A stretch of DNA of 64,000 nucleotides from Atopobium sp. (GCA_015258715.1 JABZHR010000003.1:113354-177353); one strand, 5' to 3'. Shown: positions 36,235 through 44,921, numbered from the stretch's first letter. Program-made: numbers and translations. The notes: generated from the letters alone by a model not told the origin.

Positions 36235-36240
36235 TATAAT
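36235..36240 (+). promoter_or_regulatory. -10 element of the MFS gene
   Basis: A perfect TATAAT 48 bp before the start, with TTGGAA at 36209 as a weak, widely spaced -35. Confidence 0.45.
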
Positions 36241-36287
36241 ATGGAGAAATAAAAATAGGGGATAGAGATGGTCTAAAGAGGAAATGA

Positions 36288-37595
36288 ATGTTTGAAAGAA
36301 AGCTAGAAACAGCAGAAAAAAACATTCTGTTCTACAAATGGTCAAATTATATTAATTCAAGCGTTCTGATTTGGACCATCTTAACTCTCTATTATCTTTG
36401 GCGTGGTTTAAGTTATTTTGATATTGCACTAGTCCAGAGTGTTGGCGCAATAGCTACAGCAGTACTTGAGATTCCAACGGGCTGGATATCTGATCGTCAC
36501 GGACATCATATTGTTCTGAAAATTGCTTCTTTTTCTAGACTTGTGGCAATAGTGACTTTAACCTTTGCAAATAGTTTTTTATTGATGGTAGTTTCTGAAT
36601 TGTTCTTTTCTTTAGCAAGTGCGTCGCAGTCAGGAGCTGGAAGTGCTTTTCTTTTCGAAGCGACAAATACAAATTCTGGGATGGATAGGAAGAATGGCGC
36701 ATATGCTCTAATTCTTTCAAAAATGACAGGAACTCAGTCAATCATTAGAATTACTGTTCGTTTAATAGCTCCTGTTCTTTTTAGCATCAATCCTTTGATT
36801 CCTTTTGTCATTTCAATCTTTATATATTTTCTTAGTCTATTAGTCACTTTGGAATTTAAAGAAAATGATGTAAGTCCTAATAGAAGAGACAATTGCTTAC
36901 CAGAAGAAGATGAATTTATAAGTACTAGAGCTAGTAAATTGGATCTGAAAGAGTCTGTACAGACGTTTTTTCAGGAACTTATAAAGATTGTGAAAACAAA
37001 TATATTTATTTCACTTTGTACAGTTTCAGCAATTTCATTAATTTTAGTTAGTAATTACAGCCAGTTTATTGCCCCAAATTTAACCAGTATGGGATTTGAT
37101 ATAAAGTTCTTAGGGATTGTTACTGCTGCTGCAAGTTTAGGCGAGTTTTTTGGATCAAGGCTTACGGCAAGGATAGTAAGAACATTTAAAGATTCTCATA
37201 AGAAATCTGCTGAAGATAGTATTGCGTTTTCAGGAAACGTAGAATTTCTCGTTATCTTAGGCGTACTTTCCGTAATTGCGATCTTAATGCTGTGTGCCGG
37301 GCTAGTTCCAAGCATTTATGTATGTATTTTTACTTATGTGGCGATTAATTTATTTTCAACTACTTTAAGTATTCTGATAAATAATCAGATGAATTTAATC
37401 GCTGAAGAGAATAATCGCGCAACATTACTTTCTGTATCAAATCAGATTGAAGAAATCGCATCAGTGGTTTCGGATCCATTAATTGGAATTGCCTTAGACT
37501 TTTCAGGATTTGGAACAACTTATGTTTGTTTAGGCTGTATTACTCTTGTGGTAATAGCCCTTATTTTTACTATCCATTACAGGAAATGTAGATAG
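36288..37595 (+). CDS. Major facilitator superfamily transporter
   Basis: 435 residues, about 12 helices with a cytoplasmic loop in the middle (~195-225). The loop 2-3 motif reads IPTGWISDRHGHHIVL, an MFS motif A variant. No substrate can be assigned; the pattern resembles drug or macrolide exporters of Gram-positive bacteria. Codon use is strikingly AT-rich (ATT, TTA, AAA) compared with the genes on both sides, which suggests acquisition by transfer. A single gene with its own TATAAT. Confidence 0.85.
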   Translation: MFERKLETAEKNILFYKWSNYINSSVLIWTILTLYYLWRGLSYFDIALVQSVGAIATAVLEIPTGWISDRHGHHIVLKIASFSRLVAIVTLTFANSFLLMVVSELFFSLASASQSGAGSAFLFEATNTNSGMDRKNGAYALILSKMTGTQSIIRITVRLIAPVLFSINPLIPFVISIFIYFLSLLVTLEFKENDVSPNRRDNCLPEEDEFISTRASKLDLKESVQTFFQELIKIVKTNIFISLCTVSAISLILVSNYSQFIAPNLTSMGFDIKFLGIVTAAASLGEFFGSRLTARIVRTFKDSHKKSAEDSIAFSGNVEFLVILGVLSVIAILMLCAGLVPSIYVCIFTYVAINLFSTTLSILINNQMNLIAEENNRATLLSVSNQIEEIASVVSDPLIGIALDFSGFGTTYVCLGCITLVVIALIFTIHYRKCR

Positions 37596-37724
37596 TCATA
37601 ACTCAACTTCTTATAATCTATTGGGTTAAAGTTATCTGGAAAGTTTACGTGAACATACATTCACTAGCCGGCAAATGATATTCTTGTAGTGTCAAATTTT
37701 CGCACTGTGGTCTTTGGAGGACAC

Positions 37725-38927
37725 ATGCTTAGTTCTGTCGAAATCAAACCCGATGTCTATTTTGTAGGCGCCCTTGACTGGAACGCTCGTGAGTTCCACG
37801 GCTACACCACTGAGCAGGGCATTACCTACAATGCATACCTTATCCTGGACGAGAAGGTCACGCTTATTGACACCGTCAAGCGCCCATTCTCCGAGGAGCT
37901 GGTCGAGCGCATCAAGAGCATCATCGATCCAGCAAAGATTGACGTTCTGATCTGTAACCACATTGAGATGGACCACTCCGGCAGCGTTCCTCGCATTCTG
38001 GAGCTCGCGCCAAACGCCGAGGTCTACGCAAGCGCACCTCAGGGCGTCAAGGAGCTTAAGGCTTTCTATGGCGAGAATATCAACGTCAACGGCGTAAAGA
38101 CGGGCGATACGCTCAACATCGGTAAGCGCACCCTGACCTTTGTGCAGACCCCAATGGTCCACTGGCCAGACAACATGGTCACGTATTCCGACTACGATAA
38201 GATCCTCTTCTCCAATGACGCATTTGGTCAGCACTACGCTTCAACTACTCGCTTTGAAGATGAGTCCGACTACTGCGAGGTTATGAAGCAGGCTCGCAAA
38301 TACTATGCAAACATCGTTCTCCCTTACGGTCGTCAGGCTGACTCTGCTGTTACCGCAGTTAAGGGCATTGGTCTGGAGAACATCGATATTATCGCCCCAG
38401 CTCACGGCGTTGCATGGCGTTCCCACATTGCCGATATCATCTCCAAGTACGAGGAGTGGACTACCGGCAAGCTTGAGGAGAAAGCCCTGGTTGTATACGA
38501 CTCCATGTGGGGTTCAACCGACAAGATGGCTCATGCTCTCCTGGACGGTTTTCTGGCTGAAGGCATTCCTGCCCAGCTCATCGACCTTAAAGAGACTCAC
38601 ATCTCTAACGTCATGTATCACTTCTTGGATTCTAAGTATGTCTGCGTTGGTTCGCCTACGCTGAACTCTAAGTTCCTGCCTACCGTTTCTTCGTTCCTGA
38701 CCTATATGAGCGGTCTTTCTCCAAAGAATGACCACCGTATTGGCTTTGCGTTTGGTTCTTACGGCTGGGCTCCACTTGGACCAAAGATGGTTCAGGCCGA
38801 GCTTGAGGCAGCAGAGTTCACCATGCCACTGCCTGTTCACGCTATCGGTTGGCTTCCTTCCGACGAGGACCTGGACGCCGTTCGTGCGCAGGTCAAGGAC
38901 CTGGTCGAGGCTGGCAAGCAGCTCTAA
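37725..38927 (+). CDS. A-type flavoprotein (flavodiiron protein, FprA family)
   Basis: 400 residues. A beta-lactamase-like diiron domain with H79-x-E81-x-D83-H84 (NHIEMDHSG) and further His ligands (MVHWPDNM; PAHGVAWR), then a flavodoxin domain (ALVVYDSMWGSTDKMAHALL, with VGSPTLNSKFLPTV). These cytoplasmic proteins reduce O2 to water or NO to N2O and protect anaerobes. No rubredoxin is fused or adjacent. The start at MLSSVE follows GGAGG at 5-nt spacing; the upstream frame lacks a ribosome site. A strong terminator follows. Confidence 0.94.
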   Translation: MLSSVEIKPDVYFVGALDWNAREFHGYTTEQGITYNAYLILDEKVTLIDTVKRPFSEELVERIKSIIDPAKIDVLICNHIEMDHSGSVPRILELAPNAEVYASAPQGVKELKAFYGENINVNGVKTGDTLNIGKRTLTFVQTPMVHWPDNMVTYSDYDKILFSNDAFGQHYASTTRFEDESDYCEVMKQARKYYANIVLPYGRQADSAVTAVKGIGLENIDIIAPAHGVAWRSHIADIISKYEEWTTGKLEEKALVVYDSMWGSTDKMAHALLDGFLAEGIPAQLIDLKETHISNVMYHFLDSKYVCVGSPTLNSKFLPTVSSFLTYMSGLSPKNDHRIGFAFGSYGWAPLGPKMVQAELEAAEFTMPLPVHAIGWLPSDEDLDAVRAQVKDLVEAGKQL

Positions 38928-38945
38928 TCTAGCGGTATATTGAGC

Positions 38946-38983
38946 AAGACCCCCACATTCATGCTGAATGTGGGGGGTCTTTT
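38946..38983 (+). terminator. Terminator after the flavodiiron gene
   Basis: A 16-bp stem, AAGACCCCCACATTCA with TGAATGTGGGGGGTCTT (one extra G), loop TGC, TTTT. Confidence 0.92.
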
Positions 38984-39022
38984 GCTGTAGAGGGGGAGTT
39001 AAGCGGGTAAGAATGATGCAAA

Positions 39023-39099
39023 TGACCCCGAAGTGACCCCGGAATGACCTCGAAGTGACCCCGAAATGACCCCAGAATGACCCCAGAATGACCCCGGAG
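39023..39099. repeat. Seven 11-bp tandem repeats (TGACCCCRGAA)
   Basis: Units start at 39023, 39034, 39045, 39056, 39067, 39078 and 39089 with no gaps. The consensus is TGACCCCRGAA, and each unit has at most two changes. The exact 11-bp period is close to one helical turn, so all copies face the same side of the DNA. Confidence 0.92.
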
Positions 39100-39100
39100 T

Positions 39101-39255
39101 GGTAAAAAATCCGTTTAGTTGGAAAATACAAGTTTCTGTATATAGCGTTTGCCCAGATAAAAGTTTTTAAGGCGGTAAAAAATCGTCTTAGTTGGAGATA
39201 AATTGGCTAATTTTAAGTTTTCATTTCCAACTAAACGGGTTTTTTACCTTTTTCG
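39101..39255. repeat. Cluster of the GGTAAAAAACCCGTTTAGTTGG motif: two direct, one inverted
   Basis: Direct copies are at 39101-39122 and 39174-39195 (three or more changes in the latter), with an inverted copy at 39227-39248. The inverted copy plus flank (39227-39255) is identical over 29 nt to 3405-3433. The 38928-39655 interval has no supported gene; besides repeats it holds GC-rich degenerate sequence at 39440-39560. Confidence 0.88.
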
Positions 39256-39655
39256 GCACATAATTTTAGGCGTGAAAGTTATGTATTCATGACAATGAAT
39301 TAATTGAGCAAGTTATTCAAAATTCTGCATCAAATATTGAGAACTGCTTGTTAGTCAGAATTAACGCAGAAAAATAAAGAAGTATGACATTAAAATGGCG
39401 GGCAAAACCGCAGAAAAGTGATTCGTATCGCGGGAAAAGCGGGCTGCTCGTATAGTTGACGTCATCACGCCGCGTTTCCGTCAGCCGCGCCGTGTAACTC
39501 GCACTTAGTTGACGCTATCACCTCGCGGAGTCACCCGCGCCATCGCGTCTCGAGACTGACGTTTCATGGCGAGACTGTGTCAAATTCCTGAAGACTACAA
39601 GGTAGAGCGCGTTAGAGTACAATAGTCTGTACAAAAAGTAACTTCGAAGAGGTAG

Positions 39656-41014
39656 GTGCCCATACACTCGATGGACATTGCGTTAAGTATTGGAATAACT
39701 CTGCTGCTTACCCTGGTAAACGGCTTTTTTTCTGCGGCCGAGATGGCCATTGTGAGCTCTCGTCGCGCGGCACTTGAGGCGGACGTAGACGAGGGCGATC
39801 CAAGAGCCCTTGCTGTCATTGACATTGCCACTGATCGCGGATATTTCCTCGCAACAATTCAGGTTGCAATTACCCTGGTAGGTTTTGCGTCCTCGGCATT
39901 TGCTGCAACAAGCCTTTCTGCGCCATTCGGCACTTGGCTTATTAGCATTGGTGTCCACGCTGACCTGGCGCTTCCTTTGGCCGTCGTGGCTATTACGCTG
40001 ATTGTTTCGTTCTTTTCCGTGGTCATCGGCGAACTGGTTCCAAAGAGCATCGGCCTAGCAAACTCCGAGGCAGTGGCCAAAGCAGTCGTCGGCCCTATGA
40101 AGGCGTTCATGCAGATTGTGCGTCCACTCGTGTTCATCACGTCTGCCTCGGCAGATGCGGTTACCACGCTGATGGGCATTGACACTACCAACGACCATCA
40201 AGAGGTCACCGAGGAAGAGCTCCGCTACATCGTCAAGGATTCCGAGGACCTTTCTGAAGAAGAAAAATCCATGATCCACGAGGTCATCGAGATGGGCGAC
40301 ACCGTTGTCCGTGAGGTAATGGTCCCGCGCGTTGACATGACCGCCATGGAGGACACTGCAACTATCGCCGAGGTCCTGCGCGTCATGCGCCAGACGGGCT
40401 TCTCGCGCATCCCTATCTACCACGAGAATATCGACCGCATCGTGGGCATCGCTCACATCAAAGATTTGCTGGAACCAGCGCTTGACCAGCACGATAGTGA
40501 CGAGAAGATCGCGCGCTTCGTACGTTCTGCTGACTACGTACCCGATACCAAAGACATCATTCCGCTACTTACCGAGATGCGGACAAGCCGCGATCAAATG
40601 GTCATCGTTGTTGACGAGTACGGCGGAACTGCGGGTGTCATTACCGTTGAGGACATCGTCGAGGAGATTGTCGGCGAGATTGAGGATGAGTTTGATCCGG
40701 ACAACAAGTACCTGACGCAGCTCTCTGATAGAGAGTGGCTGGTAGATGGTCGTTTCTCGCTCAATGACGCAGCTGAACTTGGATGGCCGGTCGGGGAATC
40801 CGAGGAGTACGAGACTATCGCGGGCTTTGTGCTGGATTTGGCAAATCATCTGCCTCGTCCAGGTGAGGTTTTTGAGAAGGATGGCTACGTGTTTCGCGTG
40901 CAGTCGTTGCGTCGTCGCCGACTATCTTTGTTGCGTGTAATTGCCCCAGAACCACAGGTAGACGGTGAATCTGAGCCAGCTGGCGAAAACTCTGACATAT
41001 CAGAAAATGAATAA
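39656..41014 (+). CDS. CNNM/HlyC/CorC family membrane protein with CBS domains
   Basis: 452 residues. An N-terminal DUF21 membrane domain of four helices (~8-190; FFSAAEMAIVSSRRAALE, then GELVPKSIGLANSE), two CBS domains (~215-330; VREVMVPRVDM, RIPIYHENIDRIVGIAHIKDLL, VVDEYGGTAGVITVEDIVEEIVGEI) and a C-terminal CorC/HlyC transporter-associated domain. The family handles magnesium or sodium/magnesium exchange; older names call it hemolysin. Start: GTG after AAGAGG at short spacing; an ATG 15 bp later is an alternative. Regulatory pairing with the mgtE operon 4 kb away is conceivable. Confidence 0.9.
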   Translation: MPIHSMDIALSIGITLLLTLVNGFFSAAEMAIVSSRRAALEADVDEGDPRALAVIDIATDRGYFLATIQVAITLVGFASSAFAATSLSAPFGTWLISIGVHADLALPLAVVAITLIVSFFSVVIGELVPKSIGLANSEAVAKAVVGPMKAFMQIVRPLVFITSASADAVTTLMGIDTTNDHQEVTEEELRYIVKDSEDLSEEEKSMIHEVIEMGDTVVREVMVPRVDMTAMEDTATIAEVLRVMRQTGFSRIPIYHENIDRIVGIAHIKDLLEPALDQHDSDEKIARFVRSADYVPDTKDIIPLLTEMRTSRDQMVIVVDEYGGTAGVITVEDIVEEIVGEIEDEFDPDNKYLTQLSDREWLVDGRFSLNDAAELGWPVGESEEYETIAGFVLDLANHLPRPGEVFEKDGYVFRVQSLRRRRLSLLRVIAPEPQVDGESEPAGENSDISENE

Positions 41015-41060
41015 CTAAAAGAATGATTACAATAGAGTGAACCAATAGAAAGAGGTTGAA

Positions 41061-41930
41061 ATGGCGCAGTTGATTTCTATCAAAAAAGTTGTGGTAGGAC
41101 CTAAAAACTTGACCGCTACCGTTGAGTTTTCGGCTAAAGCGCCACGTTTGACCTCGGAAAATGCTGAGGCAACTGAGCGCGTGCTTGACCTTTTGCCAGG
41201 TCTTTCCGAGCACCTGTGCTTGGGTGACGCCGACGCTCGCTTTGGCCTTGTTGCCAAGGACACCGAGGTTGCGCACCTGCTTGAGCACGTAACCGTCGAG
41301 CTCCTGGCCCTGACCAACCTCGCGGGAGACGTTGCTTCTGGCAAGACTTCCCTGGTAGATTCCCGTCGTGGCCTCTACGAAATCATCCTCGCATGTCCAG
41401 ATGACGTGCTGGTTGCAGCCTCGCTTTCCAGCGCTGTGTGGCTCCTTAACTGGGCATATGGCAACCAGGAGGACGCCGATCCAGACATCAATGCAATCGT
41501 CTCTGGCCTCGTTGCGCTCATCCAGAGCCTTAACGGCGAGAAGACCGATGAGCTCGCAGACTCCGCGGAACCTGAGGCGGACGCTGCACCCCAGGCAGAG
41601 AGCGTAGACGCAGAGGATTACGCTGCCGACAACTCCTCCGAGGACGTCGCTGATGCCGCAGCCGCCGATGCAGTTGAGGCTGAGGTTGCTGACGCTGAGG
41701 AGAACAACGCCGAGGTCGCAGGCATCGACGCAGCCGATGAGGTCGCACCCGCAGCCGTCGCCGAACCCGCAGCCGTCGCCGAGCCCGCACCCGAACCTGC
41801 CGAGGAGGCCATCGCAACTGAGCTTGCCGAGGCAACAGCCGCTGAGGACGCTACGGACGACTCCGAGGTCACTGACGTCCCAGACGACTGGAACATGATT
41901 AACGTTCCTCGTCCAAAGCCCGTTCGATAA
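41061..41930 (+). CDS. Stand-alone protein resembling the N-terminal domain of cyanophycin synthetase
   Basis: 289 residues. Residues ~1-135 follow the CphA N-domain pattern: LLPGLSEHLCLGD, then AHLLEHVTVELLAL (H72-x-x-E75-H76, E80), DVASGKTSL, GLYEIILACPDD and a late hydrophobic helix. The ATP-grasp and ligase domains of CphA are absent. Residues 160-275 are an Ala/Glu/Asp-rich acidic tail, then a conserved-looking end, DVPDDWNMINVPRPKPVR. In some CphA1 enzymes this domain binds or trims cyanophycin to make primers; HxxEH is also the inverted zincin motif. Function here is unknown. It is a single gene after the CorC-type gene. Confidence 0.65.
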   Translation: MAQLISIKKVVVGPKNLTATVEFSAKAPRLTSENAEATERVLDLLPGLSEHLCLGDADARFGLVAKDTEVAHLLEHVTVELLALTNLAGDVASGKTSLVDSRRGLYEIILACPDDVLVAASLSSAVWLLNWAYGNQEDADPDINAIVSGLVALIQSLNGEKTDELADSAEPEADAAPQAESVDAEDYAADNSSEDVADAAAADAVEAEVADAEENNAEVAGIDAADEVAPAAVAEPAAVAEPAPEPAEEAIATELAEATAAEDATDDSEVTDVPDDWNMINVPRPKPVR

Positions 41931-41987
41931 ACGCCCTTATTGCGGTATGATTACGTACAGCGTTTTGCTGTTTAACAGGAGGTACTT

Positions 41988-42449
41988 ATGAGCAAGAAGT
42001 CTGCTGGTTTCTTTCTAGGCGCTATTTTTGGTGCTGCTGCTGGCGCTGTAGCTGGTCTTTTCCTGGCTCCACGTTCCGGCGAGGAGACTCGCGCTTTGGC
42101 TGCAGATGCTGTCAATGACGCATGGGATTCCGCACTTGATTCTTATGAGCGCACATCTAAGGTTGTGAGCACTAAGATTGACGAGGTCAAGCCTACTGTT
42201 GACGCAAAGACCGACGAGCTCCGCGCAAAGGTTGACCTTGCTCGCGAGCGCATGGATCAGCTCCGTGAGTCACTTTCTGACGCTGTGACCTCTGCTTCTA
42301 ACACTGTCGCAGATGCTGCCGATGTTGTTGCAGACTCCTTTGTTGTTCCAGAGCCAACCGCCACAACCGCTGAGGCTCAGGCTGTTCGCATCGAGAACGT
42401 TGAATCCCACGAGCAGGAGCACGCTGGCGAGGGCTACCAGGAGGCATAA
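41988..42449 (+). CDS. YtxH domain protein
   Basis: 153 residues. The N-terminus KKSAGFFLGAIFGAAAGAVAGLFLAPRSGEETR is the YtxH/general-stress membrane anchor with glycine zipper and the LLAPxSGxETR end. The remaining ~110 residues are charged amphipathic helix (RAKVDLARERMDQLRESLSD), likely coiled coil. In Bacillus, YtxH belongs to general stress operons; no regulator is visible here. AGGAGG precedes the ATG. Confidence 0.85.
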   Translation: MSKKSAGFFLGAIFGAAAGAVAGLFLAPRSGEETRALAADAVNDAWDSALDSYERTSKVVSTKIDEVKPTVDAKTDELRAKVDLARERMDQLRESLSDAVTSASNTVADAADVVADSFVVPEPTATTAEAQAVRIENVESHEQEHAGEGYQEA

Positions 42450-42470
42450 GCCTCACTTATAAGCAATGTG

Positions 42471-42500
42471 ACGGGACGCCTTATGACGTCCCGTTTTTTA
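42471..42500 (+). terminator. Terminator after the YtxH gene
   Basis: ACGGGACG (42471-42478) pairs with CGTCCCGT (42487-42494), then TTTTTT. The next gene starts 15 bp later. Confidence 0.85.
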
Positions 42501-42514
42501 TAGAGAGGTTTCAC

Positions 42515-43501
42515 GTGAAAACAACCGAGCTCCTAGGCGCAAAGGTCCTTCTCCCCAAAAAGCCTGCTACAAAGGGCAAGCACGCGGGAGAAGAGCGGTT
42601 TTCCAAGTTAGGAAAAATCCACAACGTGGTTTTTGCACCCTTCAAACAGGGCCAGCCTTCGCAGGTAGTGGGCGTGATGGTTCAGAAGCCCGACATTGCT
42701 GGCATGATTAAGCAGGATGACGCGTTTGTCACGCTGGAGTCTCTGGAGACCATTGAGCAGGGGCTTTGCGTAAAAGATCCCGAGAATAACGTCGATAAAG
42801 CAGCAATCAAGCGCTTGAACTTGGATTTTGATACCTGCATCTTGTGGCACGGTATGGAAGCTCGCACTAAGAGCGGCAAAACCTTAGGTTACGTAAGTGG
42901 TGCAGAGTTTGACCAGGTCACTGGTGTGGTCTCGGCATTTCTTGTGGGTGATGGCGCTGGATCTGAAGCGCTGGTAGGCTCGTTTGCCATCAAGCCTGAG
43001 TGGCTGTTGGGTTACTCTAACGGCGCCATGGTTCTCTCCGACGAAGCGGCAGATGCCCAGCTCACTGGCGGTCTAGCTGCAAAGGCGGGCGAGGGTTACG
43101 CGGCAGCTGCCGCAAAGGCTTCTGAGGCTACAGCTAAAGCCGGAAAAGCTGTTGCAGAGGCCACCGAGAAGGGCGCGTTTGCCCTGGGTAAGACGCTGGC
43201 CAAGGCAAAGCGTGCGATCGAAGACGCTACCGAGCCCGACGCAGAAGACGATTCCGAGCGCCCAGCTCCCATTGCTGCAGAGGATGTTCGCCTCGAGAAG
43301 CCATCTGCGGAGGAGCAGGCCGCAGCTGACAAAGCCGCTGCTGACAAAGCCGCTGCTAGTAAGCCTGCTGCTAAGCCTACAAGCAAATCATCTACACAGG
43401 CCACCGCTAACAAGGCAGCTAAGGGTTTTGGCATGCAGCTCGGACGCATGGGCAAGATGTTCTCTGACTTCAAGGACGAGTTTGACAAGGCAAGCAAGTA
43501 A
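42515..43501 (+). CDS. PRC-barrel-like protein with Ala/Lys-rich tail
   Basis: 328 residues. Residues 1-190 contain two similar beta-rich modules (FSKLGKIHNVVFAPFK...GVMVQKPD and GKTLGYVSGAEFDQVTGVVSAFLV) that read like PRC-barrels, small domains also found in the MgtE-like protein downstream. The rest is Ala/Lys/Glu-rich (AAADKAAADKAAASKPAAKP) and ends FGMQLGRMGKMFSDFKDEFDKA. GTG start after GAGAGG. No membrane helix. Function unknown. Confidence 0.65.
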   Translation: MKTTELLGAKVLLPKKPATKGKHAGEERFSKLGKIHNVVFAPFKQGQPSQVVGVMVQKPDIAGMIKQDDAFVTLESLETIEQGLCVKDPENNVDKAAIKRLNLDFDTCILWHGMEARTKSGKTLGYVSGAEFDQVTGVVSAFLVGDGAGSEALVGSFAIKPEWLLGYSNGAMVLSDEAADAQLTGGLAAKAGEGYAAAAAKASEATAKAGKAVAEATEKGAFALGKTLAKAKRAIEDATEPDAEDDSERPAPIAAEDVRLEKPSAEEQAAADKAAADKAAASKPAAKPTSKSSTQATANKAAKGFGMQLGRMGKMFSDFKDEFDKASK

Positions 43502-43526
43502 TAAATAGCAGCTAAATGCATAAAAC

Positions 43527-43564
43527 AATAGGGCGAGAAGACCGATCTTCTCGCCCTATTTTTG
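43527..43564. terminator. Terminator built from a GGCGAGAA/TTCTCGCC inverted pair
   Basis: A 14-bp perfect stem, AATAGGGCGAGAAG / CTTCTCGCCCTATT, loop ACCGAT, A- and T-runs on both sides. It lies between the PRC-barrel-like and NRAMP genes, which converge. Confidence 0.93.
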
Positions 43565-43586
43565 TGTTGCAGTTGCGTGACGTTTG

Positions 43587-44921
43587 CTACAAGCCCATGG
43601 CCTGCAGAATGAACATCACAATGGTCAGGATGATAACGGTGACGATGGTAAACCAGGTCAGAGCGTTCCAGATGCGGCCGTTGGCGTACTTGCCCATGAT
43701 GTGTTTGTCGGCCGCAATGATAACCATAAAGACAAGCAGAATTGGCAGCAGAATACCGTTGATGACCTGGGCGGCCATCATGATACCAAAGAGGCTCATG
43801 CCTGGAATCAGAACAACCAGTGCAGAAATAACCAGCACGGTTGTAATAATGCCGTGGTAGACAGGGGCCTCCTGCCAGCTACGGTCGGCTCCGCGCTCCC
43901 AACCAAATGCCTCGCAGATAGCGCTTGCGGTAATGCCTGGTAGAACGCATGCTGCAAGGAAGGACGCGCCAACCATACCCAGCGCGAAGAGGGTACTTGC
44001 ATACTGACCTGCAAGTGGTTCAAGAGCGCGAGCAGCGTCGGCAGCAGAGTCAACAGAGATTCCGCGAGGGAAGAGGACAGCGCCGGTGGTCAGCATAATG
44101 AACCAGGTGATGACCTCGGCCAGGATTGCTCCGGCAACATTGTCTGCACGCTGTGCGGGAATATCACTGATATCAAGGTTTTTCTCGACAACATTTGATG
44201 CAACCAAGAAGATCATGTACGGACTGATGGTAGTACCAATATTTGCGACCAGCAGGGAAATGTATGACGGTTCAGCGGAAGGCTGCGGAATGATGGTGAC
44301 GCGCAGAGCCTCGCCCCAGTCTGGTTGAGCCAGCACGCCAGCCACCACGTATGTGACAAAAATGCAGCTAATTGCCAGCAAAATCTTCTCGATGCGGCGG
44401 TAGGATCCACCAACGGTTAGGAGCCAAACCATCAGAGCGCTGATAGGCACCGAGACGTACGTTGGGATACCAAAGAGCTCCATACTGGACGCAATACCTG
44501 CGAATTCGGAGAAGGTAACAGCAATATTGGAGAGCAGCAACGCACCCATTGCCAGCGTGGACAGACGGATACCAAAGCGCTCGCGTACCAGCGACGCAAT
44601 GCCTTTACCGGTGACACAGCCCATTCGAGCTGCGGTTTCTTGAACTACGATCAGCAGGAAGCACATAAGCGGCACGGTCCACAGCTGCGAGTAGCCAAAC
44701 GTAGCGCCTGCGCTGGAGTAGGTTGCAATGCCACCGGCGTCGTTACCAGCAAATGCGGCGAGAAGACCGGGACCCATTGCCATCAAGATGTACTTGAGGC
44801 TGTTTTTGTTGACCGGAGCCTTTTGCTTAGGCGCGTGTTTGCCCTGCTCGATGGCGTCCTGCATTGCAGCAGCGTCCTGCTCTACAACCGTGCTCTTTAC
44901 CTCTGCGTTCTCTTGCGCCAT
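43587..44921 (-). CDS. NRAMP-related divalent metal transporter (NRMT-like, probably Mg2+)
   Basis: 444 residues, about 11 helices of the SLC11 fold. The helix-1 ligand motif DPGN of true NRAMP reads DAGG (61-64), keeping the Asp but losing the Asn. The helix-6 methionine of the VMPH motif, the soft ligand selecting Mn/Fe, is Ser233 (TISPY). This pattern fits the NRAMP-related Mg2+ transporters characterised from Eggerthella lenta, and the gene follows directly on an mgtE-like gene. Hence Mg2+ (or Mn2+) is more likely than iron. The N-terminal 40 residues are a hydrophilic tail. Confidence 0.85.
   Translation of the reverse strand: MAQENAEVKSTVVEQDAAAMQDAIEQGKHAPKQKAPVNKNSLKYILMAMGPGLLAAFAGNDAGGIATYSSAGATFGYSQLWTVPLMCFLLIVVQETAARMGCVTGKGIASLVRERFGIRLSTLAMGALLLSNIAVTFSEFAGIASSMELFGIPTYVSVPISALMVWLLTVGGSYRRIEKILLAISCIFVTYVVAGVLAQPDWGEALRVTIIPQPSAEPSYISLLVANIGTTISPYMIFLVASNVVEKNLDISDIPAQRADNVAGAILAEVITWFIMLTTGAVLFPRGISVDSAADAARALEPLAGQYASTLFALGMVGASFLAACVLPGITASAICEAFGWERGADRSWQEAPVYHGIITTVLVISALVVLIPGMSLFGIMMAAQVINGILLPILLVFMVIIAADKHIMGKYANGRIWNALTWFTIVTVIILTIVMFILQAMGL

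Noticed and set aside
38514..39131. 205-residue minus-strand frame with HFGV repeats
   Set aside because: The repeats come from reading the 11-bp tandem array; the rest is antisense to the flavodiiron gene.
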